Below are positions 48,001 to 57,750 of a stretch of DNA of 64,000 bases, piece after piece; position 1 is the stretch's first letter, and each line of letters opens with the position of its first letter. Position numbers and translations under genes: made by a program. The notes under the pieces were generated by a model. It searched no databases, was not told the origin of the DNA, and saw nothing but the letters and a program-made list of their open reading frames with translations. The DNA is from Antedon mediterranea. Lineage: Eukaryota > Echinodermata > Crinoidea > Comatulida > Antedonidae. The stretch lies in the NCBI RefSeq assembly GCF_964355755.1, contig NC_092671.1, forward strand, positions 18,812,001 to 18,876,000, given 5' to 3'.

Positions 48001-48567
48001 ATGTATTACGACACACACTGTAGATCTTCGAATTAATGGGTGGGCTTATACCCGAGTGCCTCATTTTTCATGAAAATTAGTCAAAAGTCAGGGGTGGGCT
48101 TATACCCGAGTATGGGCTTATACCCGCGTCAGTACGGTATATCGACTTGTACTGTAATGCTACAATTCTTATCAATGAAATAGATATAAAATACCATAAA
48201 TTGTAACAATTTTTAAGCTAATGATGCCTGAGAAAAGTGATAATGGTTCATTTAAAACCATTAGAAATAATGTAAATAATGAATCATAGTTAAAGGGTTT
48301 TTTTCTTTAGTTGGTAAGATTTGTTTACAAAAAAGTGTATTATCCTATGAAGAAATATTGTGTTTGAAATAGGCTATAGCTGAGGAAAAAGAAGCAGAAT
48401 CAATGAAAAAAGAGCTTAATCTTGGTGATGCAGATGATTCCTTGATGGCTATGATTCAAAAGAAACAGGCTTCCAGGCAACAAGGAGCTGATGATTTCTT
48501 TGCACAATTGGAAGCAAAGTATGCAAAACCAAAGAGTAAAAGTGGTGGAAAGAAAAAGAAAAAATGA
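33061..48567 (+). CDS. DNAJC9: DnaJ homolog subfamily C member 9, complete five-exon gene
   Basis: Exons are 33061-33151, 43257-43409, 46678-46794, 47166-47377 and 48373-48567. All borders are GT-AG and the frame is continuous, giving 255 residues, close to the roughly 260 of vertebrate DNAJC9. The protein starts [20 protein letters not shown]. The J domain (about residues 17-80) has KKAYH, the HPD motif in [10 protein letters not shown] and a helix III/IV tail ending YDETG. After it come [14 protein letters not shown] and FEETYRES, then the histone-binding C-terminal half, an acidic/basic stretch, KKSKKRKKK and a final Lys-rich tail. Known role in the family: H3-H4 histone co-chaperone recruiting HSP70 in the nucleus. 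Intron 1 is 10.1 kb and packed with mobile elements. Confidence 0.95.
33479..34248. mobile_element. 770-bp MITE, copy 1, ~83-bp TIRs and 9-bp target duplication
   Basis: The ends are CGCCGTGGTTAGGATTCCGG and its complement; the arms match over about 83 bp. TATTTTATT directly flanks both sides (33470-33478 and 34249-34257), a perfect 9-bp duplication. Long TIRs with a 9-bp duplication suggest the Mutator superfamily, though an 8-bp hAT reading cannot be excluded. There is no open frame. It is inserted in the 3.1-kb TIR element, so it is younger. Confidence 0.85.
34440..35610 (+). repeat. Satellite, ~65-82-bp unit, ~16 copies, in DNAJC9 intron 1
   Basis: The unit contains CTTTATACAGTATTGCA, TAATTTACGTACGGTATTGC and ATATCTCATTTACAT. 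Unit length varies because a TACTATCGAAT/CATCAAAT segment is present or absent. The short frames here are repeat translations. Confidence 0.95.
35620..36244. other. AT-rich interior of the 3.1-kb element
   Basis: No gene or clear repeat seen. Confidence 0.4.
36715..37471. mobile_element. MITE copy 2, same family as 33479-34248
   Basis: Starts with the same CGCCGTGGTTAGGATTCCGG end, keeps the CGCTATTGCGCATGCCC arms and the AACGCGTGGCGTAGTCGTAT interior, and ends at CGGAATCCTAA. It lacks the last bases (CCACGGCG) of the right terminus, so no target duplication can be read. It lies outside the 3.1-kb element, still within DNAJC9 intron 1. Confidence 0.85.
38757..39610 (+). mobile_element. LINE reverse transcriptase 3' relic
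   Basis: The plus strand reads [17 protein letters not shown], then [13 protein letters not shown] (active site), then [19 protein letters not shown]. After this, stops and frameshifts accumulate through 39510. The start is abrupt at the GCAGG preceding QGCV, as in a 5' truncation. The 3' end has the GTGTGGGATGAT word often seen in Rex1-like tails, though I only call it a LINE. Confidence 0.8.
39611..40775. other. Unassigned interior sequence with short minus-strand coding-like stretches
   Basis: The minus strand has a coding-like stretch ([18 protein letters not shown]) near 39950-40040 but with stops nearby. No family is recognised. Confidence 0.35.
40776..41400 (-). pseudogene. Unidentified coding relic, one in-frame stop
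   Basis: The minus-strand frame is open from about 41400 to 40776 except for one TAG near 41098, giving two stretches of 92 and 95 residues in the same frame. Readable words include [52 protein letters not shown] and [17 protein letters not shown] do not recognise the family, and no catalytic motif is visible. Two long stretches in one frame in AT-rich DNA suggest a once-coding sequence, either a captured host exon set or part of an autonomous element bounded by the 37745/41829 inverted repeat. Confidence 0.4.
42130..42480 (+). repeat. Dispersed repeat (mate of 17290-17585) interrupted by an L2-type 3' fragment
   Basis: The outer parts match the complement of 17290-17585. The middle (about 42190-42310) has LINE features instead: a coding remnant like [14 protein letters not shown] and the word GGCGCTATATAAATCGAACG, a common L2/CR1 3' UTR end. 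Confidence 0.6.
42481..43256. other. DNAJC9 intron 1, right end
   Basis: AT-rich with no supported gene. The acceptor TTTATAG at 43250-43256 closes the intron. Confidence 0.5.
43555..44245. mobile_element. ~690-bp degenerate TIR element in DNAJC9 intron 2
   Basis: The left end GGGCCGGATTTATCAAAC is mirrored by TTTTGATAAATGCCAACCC at the right. A second inverted pair lies inside (TTAAGATGAAAAAT near 43711 and ATTTTTCATCTTAAG near 44104). There is no coding frame. Confidence 0.6.
44706..45789. mobile_element. 1.08-kb TIR element in DNAJC9 intron 2
   Basis: The left end AGCCCTCGAAATT is matched by AATTTCGCGGGCT at the right. Both ends are followed inward by repeated CCTCGGCA and TGCCGAGG words. 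ATGCAT lies just outside on both sides (44700-44705 and 45792-45797), a possible target duplication. There is no transposase. Confidence 0.6.
45800..46677. other. DNAJC9 intron 2, remainder
   Basis: Slightly less AT-rich near 45900-46330, with a 94-residue minus-strand frame (46049-46333) that has no recognisable motif. No gene is called. Confidence 0.4.
47468..48137. mobile_element. 670-bp Tc1/mariner-type MITE in DNAJC9 intron 4
   Basis: The ends CCGTACTGACGCGGGTATAA and the complement CGCGTCAGTACGG are flanked by TA on both sides, the target duplication of Tc1/mariner elements. GGGTATAAGCCCACC words are repeated near both ends. There is no transposase, so it is non-autonomous. Confidence 0.8.
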
Positions 48568-48595
48568 AGTGTTTAAGTGTCAATTAGTACTAATT

Positions 48596-48605
48596 AATAA
48601 ATAAA
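48596..48605 (+). promoter_or_regulatory. DNAJC9 polyadenylation signals
   Basis: Two overlapping AATAAA hexamers, at 48596-48601 and 48600-48605, start about 30 nt after the stop codon. Confidence 0.6.
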
Positions 48606-48954
48606 TAATGAACAAAATAGATCAAACTTTTTTTAATTTGAACCGAACACACATTTTACCTGTTACCCTTTATTTTAATTATAATGCAGCTTTCTCCTTG
48701 ACTTGGAATGTACTGTAGCTGAAAAGTTTTCAACTGAAAGCAAAATAGTAATACTGTACAGTATTTGTATTTTTACTTTTATAAGGGAGGTTAAAGGGGG
48801 TTGGAGTACATAAGATATGCAATTGTCCTGATTTTGGCAGTATTTTCCCACCTTTTCCCATTGTTCAACCCTAAATTATTCTGCTTTTTCAAATATTATA
48901 TCATTTAAGAAATATCAGAACTAAAGTAAACTTCAGTCCTGTTTTTATATTTTT

Positions 48955-49068
48955 AGTCGCATGCAGCGCGACTCTACAGCTCACTATGACGGTCGATTGG
49001 TTGGTCGGTTTGTCTGTAAACATTAACTTGAGCACGCGACTGCAGCCATTTATATGGCCTTGTTTTCA
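48955..49068 (+). repeat. Internally deleted copy of the 30241-30960 repeat
   Basis: Keeps AGTCGCATGCAGCGCGACTC at the start and GCACGCGACTGCAGCC plus the ATATGGCCTTGTTTTC tail at the end, with about 600 bp lost between. Confidence 0.8.
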
Positions 49069-50158
49069 CATTATTTAGATATTTAATTACTCAAAAATTT
49101 ACAAACAATTTATAATCTTCAATAACCTCTTTCAAGCCCATCGCCATAGTCATATGCTTGGAGAAAGTGGGCCTGGGGGTACTTTAGCTCTTTTTTCTCC
49201 GGTTCTTTTTGATTTAGCATTTATCAGTGCGATAGCCCAGTTTAAATCATTCTTCCAACATTAGCATATTGTTCCTCTACTATGTTCATTTGTCAGATGA
49301 AAGCTTTTTCTGTGCTTCTTCCACTTTGATTTTCATGATGGTTCCTCTGTAAATAAAAAAAATAGTCACGAATAAGTGAAAATGTCTCCCAAGTATTAGT
49401 AGAAAAAGGAATTACGTATGGTGCTTCTTAGCCAGCATAGCATCTATTACCTTAATGAAGTAAATTACCTGTCATTGACAATTTAGATTTTGCTAGCTGA
49501 CTGTATTGTTTCAGAGAGTCCCATGAAAACCAATCCTGCCAAACTTGATGATCCTCAACTTGAGCTTTTATAGCTGGAAGGCCTTGATCGAAATCAAAAT
49601 CCAGAGCTACTGATGATGCAAGAACCTAGTTTTAAATCCTCAGTGGACATGACTTTTTTTTATAAACTGTTAGTATGAACTGCAGATACTGTTGTTTCAC
49701 ATGGGCCTATTCATACCTTATTAAAAAAAATTCTGTGAGATTCGATCCACTACCAGTACCACATACTTTACATACGTTCGTAGGTTTTTATTGAATAAAA
49801 ACTAGTTGTGCTGGATTGAAATATTAGCTAGTAAATGTGTAATGTGAAACATGTATCTTCACTGTTGTGTTTTATGTTATATATTATTTATCTTGATAGG
49901 TGAAGTAGTGTTCTTTCAAAACGATTTGCGTTCAAAATTACGAACCAACGATTGAAACCGGCTTGTTGCTTGAGATTTGTTGTTGGGTAATTTATATATT
50001 GGCTTATGGAAAGAAAGTGGAGCAAATCAGTTGCCTGTCTTGTTATTTTGAACTCTGTCTTCATCGATTTTAGAAACTTAACAGACATTTCAATGTGTAA
50101 GTCATTTTCCCACCTCGTAAAAATGTTAGCACCAGGTTTTAACATAAATGTGAAAACA
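49069..50158. other. Intergenic
   Basis: A plus-strand coding-like stretch near 49515-49660 (PAKLDDPQLELL, then LEGLDRNQNPELLMMQEP after a stop) and an 85-residue minus-strand frame (49888-50145) have no recognised family. They may be retrotransposon debris. Confidence 0.3.
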
Positions 50159-50430
50159 TGATAACCACGTCAGAATCGTCAACCACGTCCAGGCTAAACT
50201 AAAACGAGCCTAAACAAAACTAAACACATAATAAGTGTAAATCAAGGCAATCAACGTATACTATAACTATCTAATTAACAACTAATCTAATGTTTTAATT
50301 ACTTACATCTATAATTCGAACAAAAGAGACTTATTTGAGCGGGTAATTCATCTAAGTAACATTACTCCGCATTCTGTCATCTTCCTCTGCCGCTAGGTGT
50401 CGGTATCATCTAATTCTACTATAACATACA
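50159..50430 (-). repeat. Putative Gypsy 3' LTR
   Basis: On the minus strand the sequence starts TGTATGTTATAG directly after a polypurine tract (50432-50445) and can end in CA at 50159, giving about 272 bp. No second LTR is seen in the window, so the end is uncertain. Confidence 0.45.
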
Positions 50431-50431
50431 T

Positions 50432-50445
50432 CCCCCCCCCCCCCC
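50432..50445 (-). promoter_or_regulatory. Polypurine tract of the Gypsy relic
   Basis: Fourteen G on the minus strand (C14 on the plus strand) lie between the integrase end and the putative LTR, where plus-strand DNA synthesis is primed in LTR retrotransposons. Confidence 0.5.
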
Positions 50446-50533
50446 TTACGTTAAATGGTTGTCCTCATACAAAATACCACAAACAATAATATTAAAACAA
50501 TGTTGTAATATAAATTAATACAGTTGGTTATTC

Positions 50534-51290
50534 TTATACTAAAGTTTCCAGCACATAATCATTGAACTTAGCTGGCCGTCGGACTGTACGCTTTGATCTG
50601 GTCTCGGCTTTCACTTGGGAATCTTCGTCCCCATCAGACAAACCATTGGACGAAACATCTCCGTTACTTGTAGTAGATATACCATCAAATGTACAAAGTT
50701 GCAACATATTGCGATGGAGCGTACGTTCAACACCATCCACTTTCCGACGAACACGATATACATTATCAGCAACACGAGATATGAATTCATAGGGTCCTCT
50801 TCCCACTTGTCCTGAATCTTGTGTTTACCCCGCAACGATTTATTGGCCCCCAATATGATCTGTCAAGGGTGGAACAGTTTTTCTTTTGCAGTACGATTAT
50901 AATGGCTTACTTGCTTATTTCTGGCTAAGTCTGCTGATCTATTAGCTAAATCGTATGCAGCCTTTAGTTCTTGTTTAATACGTTCTACAAAGTTCGACGG
51001 CGAAACAACTTCGTCTCCATCATTCTGGTTTACTGGACATGCCAAGTCCAATGGAATTAAAGGCTCTCGTAAGTTGAAGAGATAAAACGGTGTTAATCCT
51101 GTAGATGCATGAACAGTTGTGTTGTAGGCGAAAGTCAAAGACGAAATTCTATCTGCCCACTTTGGTTTTTGCCCTGGATCTAGAGTACCCATCATATTAA
51201 GTAAAGTAGAATTAAACCTCTCTGTCATACCATTACCCTGCGGATGATAGGGCGTAGCATTATTGGGACCTCTCTAATCTTGTGGACTTA
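50534..51290 (-). pseudogene. Ty3/Gypsy integrase, C-terminal relic
   Basis: The minus strand reads NNATPYHPQGNGMTERFNST, the end of the integrase core, then AYNTTVHASTGLTPFYL (51228-50863). In other frames come GANKSLRGKHKIQDKW and GPYEFISRVADNVYRVR, a GPY/F-type module (50806-50534). The total is about 240 residues of pol C-terminus. It is broken by a stop after LFHP (50863) and by frame changes near 50860-50800. Gag, protease, RT and RNase H are missing. Order and strand agree with the polypurine tract and LTR that follow. Confidence 0.85.
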
Positions 51291-51635
51291 AGGTGAGTCA
51301 CGTCCTATCAACAAAAGAATTTCCACCTCAGGATCCAAGTGTATTTACTGTAGCAATTGTTTGCAGATGCGGAAACAGCTCTTCTACTTCTGCTGTAAGT
51401 ATCTCCGACCTGCTACCTTGAAAATTCAACTCACTCAAGTATGTTATAAATTGGGATCTTCAGCCTCTTATCTTGGCGGCCGATTGTTTTGACAGAATTT
51501 TTTTGGTTGCTTTGGTTAAGCTGTAATTAGCAGTATATGTTCACTAAAATTCTTTCAGGCAACGGAGTGAATTATATGGACATCAGACAACATATTTAGA
51601 AGTTAGAAGCAAATTACTAAGAAAAGTCGACCGAT

Positions 51636-53236
51636 TCAACCAACCCCTTCATCACCCTTACTTTTACTTGCAGATTTCTCTTTTTCTGGGGTGTCGGTCA
51701 GAATTGCAGATTTTAAAGTTTTTCTGCTGTGGCCTTTGTTTTTTCTTGGTGGAGCAACTGGAAATGGCCGAATAGTTTTTGGGCTAAATAGCAATCCTCG
51801 GCATGCAGTAGATGTGGACGGTTCATCCTCTACAATTTCATTGGGTGTTGATAGTTGACTTGCATTGACGACAGATGGTGGAATTTCAAAATCATGACAC
51901 TGGCTCATTTTCTGCAATTGGTTCATCTTCTGTAATCTTCTGCCCCTGCCTCTGGGTAAATGAAAATATTCCACACTTGCAGAACCCATTTATGTTTATA
52001 GGCGTATTTGCCTTAGAGAGTGCCTCTTTTACCACACCTGGGATGTCATAGATTGTCATTCTTTCACCGGGATGAGTCTTCATCCATAAATCCTGTGCAG
52101 ACGTACAGTATGTCTTAAATGGACACGCTCCTATCCAGTGGCTGGAGTTTGTGACTTGTGTGGGCTGGAAAGGAAAGCATGACAATACCATTTTCCTTAG
52201 CAAAGTCAAGGGTTTCTATTGACAAGTGTGGTCCTGCATTGTCCAATAATAATAACACTGGATTCTCTTAAATGGCCTTAAAAAATTGGCGAAGTCTTTC
52301 ATAAAAGCAAGGAAGTCATCTTCTTGCATCTATCCGGATCCATTCGCTCTACCAATGCTTCCTGGTGGTCCATCACGGATTAAATAGTCCTGATACCTAA
52401 CCCGAGGAAATATGAACATAGGTGTTGTTGCATACCTACTGTGTTTATTGCTTGGCACACAGTAACTAGAACACCTCGCTCAGCACTTACAATAGCTCTG
52501 ACTTGCTTTTCTCCATTTTTAGCGACAACCTTTGATGGCTTTTGCACTGTTGTTGCCCCGGTTTCGTCCAAATTCCATATATCATTTGGAGCAAATTTGT
52601 GCCTGTCCATTAAACTGCAGCCAGTTTGTCAACAAAGTTTGAAACATTGTTCCGGTTTAAAATTCATTGCTCTTGCTAAAGAGCTTCTGCAGCTCTTATA
52701 CTAATGTTTGGGTGACGCTTCATAAAAGAACAAAACCAATCCTTCTCCGCTTTCTGGTTTTCAGTCCAACTTTGTGGCAAATCTACTTCATATGCTATGG
52801 CCAGCTCATATGCAATGCAAACTTCCTTACATCATCTAGTGTCAAACCAAAGTACATAGCAGCAGCTCTCAATATATATTGAACCAGAATTTTCTCGTGG
52901 TTTTCGATAAATGGACATATCCAACGTGTGTGTCAGTTAATGCTCTTGTCACTTCAAGAGGGATATTCAAAGTACCATCGGCATCTGAAAATATAGTTTA
53001 ATGTATACAGTTAATAAATAGTAATATTTTAATACCTTATTACATTTTCATACATTTCAATATCCATACCTTTCTTTAGTTTGTTGACAAGCCTTTGGAG
53101 TGTACTGTAATTGACATCAAAGTCTTTTGATACTGATCTTACAGACAGGTTCTCCAACATCACAATTCATGCTGCTCGTTTCAAAATTTCTGGGTTTTTC
53201 CCCCGGTTCGGTTTTTTTCTTATGAGTTCTAGGCAT
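51636..53236 (-). pseudogene. pogo/Tigger-type DDE transposase relic with an intron
   Basis: The minus strand starts MPRTHKKK at 53236, then a helix-turn-helix-like region (VRSVSKDF, YSTLQRLVNKLK). After an apparent GT-AG intron at 53069-52985 come DADGTLNIPLEV, SFMKRHPNISIRAAEA-like words and SLARAMNFN. The DDE core shows IWNLDETG near 52570 and LDNAGPHLS near 52240. The C-terminal part has GPFKTY-like CPFKTYCTSAQDLWMKTHPG, DIPGVVKEALSKA and GIFSF. Stops and frame changes lie between about 52900 and 52630 and near 52380-52210. It is an inactive copy of a Tc1/mariner-superfamily transposon or a decayed transposase-derived gene. Confidence 0.8.
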
Positions 53237-53239
53237 TAC

Positions 53240-54105
53240 TGTACAGTATGTTGATAACTGAAAAATGCAAACGGAAGATCATTAGAATTGAATTGGAAAA
53301 GTTTAAAACTACATAAATTAACATAAACAATGCACATTATTATCTTGGGGTTGGTTGCATCACGTGATGGGGTAGGTTGCATCACCTGATTCAACCGACC
53401 CCATAGGCACAGACAGCATTAATTCATGTCATAGAAAAAAAATATGTGGCTCAACCAAGAAGCTTACCATATAATATTTTACCCTAATATATGTGTTATA
53501 TAGATTTCAGGAAAAACAATCAGTATAAATAAAAAAAACAAATAAAAAAATCTTTACAAATCTGTAAATTTACTTACATACAGGCATAAATCGAGCTGGG
53601 TTTTTAGAACAATAGGTTAACAAGCATGTACAGTATCGGGATGTCAACGTTATATGGCACCGCTTGCGTTAGGTCATTAATAATTAATATACATGAGCAA
53701 GGAAAAATTGAATATTTATAAACCTTCTAGAAATGCGCGAAATCTGATATTTCTATTCTGCATCATATACAGTACCATGGACAAACCACCTTGGGCAAAT
53801 TTGTTTACGTCCATTTCGGGTGACCATTTAACAGGATGGGTTTCTACAGTGAAGGAGTACGAAGAAGTGGAAAAAGTATATGAAAGTACCAAATCATTGC
53901 ACTTTGTGGGCCATAAAAAGGGAAATTTCTGTTAGGTTGCTTTTCCTTCCTCCTTCGATGATTGCAAGGACAAGGTTAATAATAATGAGCCAATGCCGAC
54001 AGGGGGCAGGGCCAGGCGAGCTGCCTGAAGAAACATTAACTTTAGAATTCTTAATTGTGTTAAATACCTTTACAACTTGTAATAATATATAATTTACAAT
54101 AACTG
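53240..54105. other. Intergenic
   Basis: Contains two GGTTGCATCAC(G/C)TGAT words near 53345-53395 arranged in tandem. An 80-residue plus frame (53693-53935) lacks recognisable motifs. Confidence 0.35.
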
Positions 54106-54109
54106 TGTT

Positions 54110-54606
54110 AAACTGGTGCCCATAATACTTAAATGGTGCCCATGTTAAATTTTATTATTAAAAAATAAAGCTTTGCCCATCATACTCAAATGGTGCCCAT
54201 GTTCAACTTTTATTATTAAAATATACTAAAGTGGTATCCATCATGATACTCAAATGGTGCCTATGTAAACTTTTATTATTAAAACAAATAAAGTGGTGCC
54301 CATCATACTTATATGGTGCCCATATTAACTTTTATTATTAAAACATACAAAAGTGGTGCCCATCATACTTAAATGGTGTCCATGTTAACTTTTTTTAAAC
54401 ATACTAAACTGGTACCCATAATACTTAAATAGTGCCCCATATTAACTTTTATTATTAAAAAATACTAAACTGGTACCCATAATACTTAAATGGTGCCCAT
54501 GTTAACTTTTTTTATTAAAACATACTAAAGTGGTGCCCATAATACTTAAATGGTGTCCATTGTAACTTTTATTAATAAAACATACTAAACTGGTACCCAT
54601 CATACT
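54110..54606 (+). repeat. Satellite, ~58-62-bp unit, ~8 copies
   Basis: The unit contains GGTGCCCATAATACTTAAAT, a second GGTGCCCATG and AACTTTTATTATTAAAA. Variants have GGTACCCAT or GGTGTCCAT. Confidence 0.9.
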
Positions 54607-54677
54607 TACTGTAATAAAAACAAGACTCTAATTTTTCATCATTCATCCATATGTGTTGTTGCACACATTATGTAATA

Positions 54678-56785
54678 TTATTTTTCTGTAAACTCTGTTA
54701 CTTTACCACAAATTTGATGAACCCAGTGGTTACAAATGTCACACTGAATCCAGTTAATCTTGCCTGATGGTTTCTGGCAGAACGGTAGGCCACACATTAC
54801 ATTGCGATTTGGACTGCAATTTTCAACAATCTCCTGCTTAATGTATGCTCTGTATTTCTTGCAGTGATGCTGTCGCATTATTGAAGGCGTTTTCTTTGTA
54901 ATTAAAGCTTTGGCATTCTACAAGAATATAGAAAACAAGTGCGGTCATTATTCAGCAATATGCCAGAAAAGTGCAGAATATTTCGAAAATAATGATACGC
55001 CCTCATATATATATAATAATTGTCTAAGACAATAATTTAAACTGTTACCTGATCATTCAGCCATTTTTTGGGATTTAGTGTTGCAAGGTCAGTTTGATAT
55101 GTTGTTCTTGATTTTCATTGTATGATGAACCTCCCGTTTCCTGCTATTTGAAGTTGTTTTCATGTGTTGGCTGGTTTTCTAACATTTCAGCAACATCAGG
55201 AATGGACATATCTAACACTTCCATTAGGCAAAGCATGGCGGTCACCAACTGAGCAATGTCAGTCTTACATTGTATCTTTTCTGTGACCATCCTGGAATTA
55301 ACTTCGTCATACAGTCTATCATATGTTTGTTCATAATAGAGCGCCTCCAGTACAACACCATGGGCTGGATTCTTTGGTTGGATAAAATCTTTGACATCCT
55401 TGTGCCTGTGTAATTTGCGATATTAACAAGATATTTGATTGTACTGATATCTTCAATAAAAAAAATTTTTAAATACATTTATATCACTCTCATGATATGT
55501 ATTGTATTTAGAATCCCTAATCTTGTTACTCTGCAGTTTGTCAGAATAAACCTTAGACTGCGCATTGGCATTTTTTGTATTAGTAGCATTATTACCATTT
55601 TGGTATTCAGAAAACTTAAAAAGAAAACCTCACCTTTCTTGTTGTTGGATAGAACTGTTTAGCTAGTACTAGAAGACACTGTTTTCTTCTTTCCTTTTGT
55701 CGTTTTTAGATGCTTTATGGATGAAGAGCATTCAACTTCAGGTGCTGGTAAATGAACTGAAAATACATGTAAACTAGGTTTTTACTGCTATCATGATTTT
55801 TTCACACCAATTTGGTACTAAAATTTTTAATCTAATTATCTAATGCATGTATAATATTTCACATATGGTTATAATTTGTCCTTTTTTTTAAATAAATAAA
55901 ATGAAAATCAACCTACAAAGTCATTCAAACTCTGATGTATTAAGATTAAATAAACGCTAAGAATTTGAATTTTAAACCTGTGCAAAAGATGTCGTTGAAA
56001 CTCTGTTTGGTGGGAAATCATCTTCATCAGTCACACTGACTTCAAAATTGCCCATTGTGTGCTCGGTTGCAAGCGTCAGGTGGAACCTATCAGATGGATG
56101 TTGCTTCTGCCAATCCTCAACCTGTTTAAGGTTTTCCTGATCTAGCTTTCAGTACCTAAACATGATGTAAATAATAATTTTGATAATAATCTCGGGTAAA
56201 TTCACAAAAGAGGGTCCAATGCTAAGTAGTTACTTCACTTATCATAATATAACTTTCAAAGGTGAACATAATACACTTTTACAGTCTACTCCTTTCTGAG
56301 GATTTTATTTTTTTTTATGATTAAAACAGTGTTAGATCAGAAAAAGAAATACAAAAAAAAACTCTCTTCACAGTAAATTAGGTCCAGCGCATGTGAATAT
56401 CATTTGAATAGGTGTACTTGCAAATGACATGTTTAATTTTAGAAAGATTATTTTTGGCCGAGCAAAGCATATTTTTTTTTTGTTATCTAGAAAATTATTA
56501 AATTCGTATATGTGAAGTAATAAAATAGGATGATCTTTAAAGTTTTACTGGATATACTAACCTAAGTGTCATAATTGCACTATAAATGTGATTCCGTAAA
56601 GTTTGATCATTAGGGTAAAATCCAGTGTTTCTTGTCGCAGGTAGTGTCTGCGGATCAGGGAACAGTACGTATATTTTTATATGCCTCTTCATCTTCGACG
56701 GTTTTGTTGGTAGTTTTAGACTAATTTTCAAAGTGCGTGGTGGGTCCGGAATGTTAAATAATGTCACGTGGGCACCGCATTCCAC
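54678..56785 (-). pseudogene. Decayed multi-exon gene: MULE/CARF-like N-terminal words and a PHD-like finger
   Basis: Exon-like blocks in order on the minus strand: 56785 to ~56563 (MECGAHVTLFNIPDPPRTLK, then VLFPDPQTLP, GFYPNDQTLRNHIYSAIMTL, donor AG|GTTAGT); ~56150-55978 (LDQENLKQVEDWQKQHPSDR, then TDEDDFPPN, donor CAG|GTTTAA); ~55755-55660 (KTTKGKKKTVSS, stop); 55407-55045 (KDVKDFIQPKNPAHGVVLEA, DMSIPDVAEMLEN, TDLATLNPKKWLNDQ, donor CAG|GTAACA); and 54918-54678 (AKALITKK, then CGLPFCQ...WIQCDICNHWVHQICG, stop). The RNHIY/LDQENL words recall the N-terminal region of animal MULE-type or CARF-like proteins, and the last block is a PHD-like C4HC3 finger. A TGA before LDQENL, a TAG after FK and a frameshift before TDLATL show decay. 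Identity is tentative. Confidence 0.5.
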
Positions 56786-57715
56786 ACTAATCGTCCCGTA
56801 AACTCCAAAACTTGTGAATGTTCAAAATGAAGGCTACATAAATGGCACTTGCGGTGAATGTAGGAAATTGTTTTTTTTTTATCAAGTCTGAACGTTTTGT
56901 GTTTACGGCCCATCTGGCACACCTGAATTATTGAAATACGGTTTAATGAGTATAATTTTATTAATGATAAATTGACTCTTGATAATGATACTCATAGGCC
57001 TATTTTTACCAATAATAAAAATCAAATCGATAATATTAGATAAAGGCATAGACTACATAAATATCAGGCCTATCCATTTAATATAGGCTTAAGTATATGT
57101 AATATAAATATAGGCCTAGCCTACCCTACTATGGCTTAGGTCAATAAAACATAAATTAACAGGCACAGAAAAAATTTTAAACTTCCAGGTGATATGCAGA
57201 TGTTATAAACACATCCCCAACAAGAACAGGATTTGAAAAACGAAACACCAGGACGTCAACAGGGGACTAAAGAGTCCCGAATAACATAAAAATTGCCATA
57301 ACAACTGAACAATGGGCAGGAGCATCCATGATGCGGAAACATGAAGAAAGAAATAAGTAAAACAACTCCCTACAAGCCATGCGGCATAGGGTATCCACTG
57401 GGTTGCTGGCCGGCACCGCGTTCCCAGACTGCCCCCCGGAAGAGAAAACATTTGGGAACACCGTTCTAGGGTACTGAATTACAGAATTGAGAAAAGAAGG
57501 CACAAGCCTATGGGGAATTTCTTTTACTGTTTTTTTTGGGGAGTTTTTTTTTCGGTTTTTCTTTTCTTCACTCACCTAACTCTTCGGCGAGAGACAGTTT
57601 GCTCGATGCACATCCGGTGCATGCGAGTCACTGCATCACGTAGAGCGCTGTTTGAAGATGTGAGGGAAGCTGCCGCTACACGTTGGTTTGCTTTGTATGC
57701 TTCCCACAAGAGATT

Positions 57716-57719
<4 letters not shown>
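56786..57719. other. Intergenic
   Basis: No supported gene. Short frames (57203-57575) have no motifs. Confidence 0.4.
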
Positions 57720-57750
<31 letters not shown>

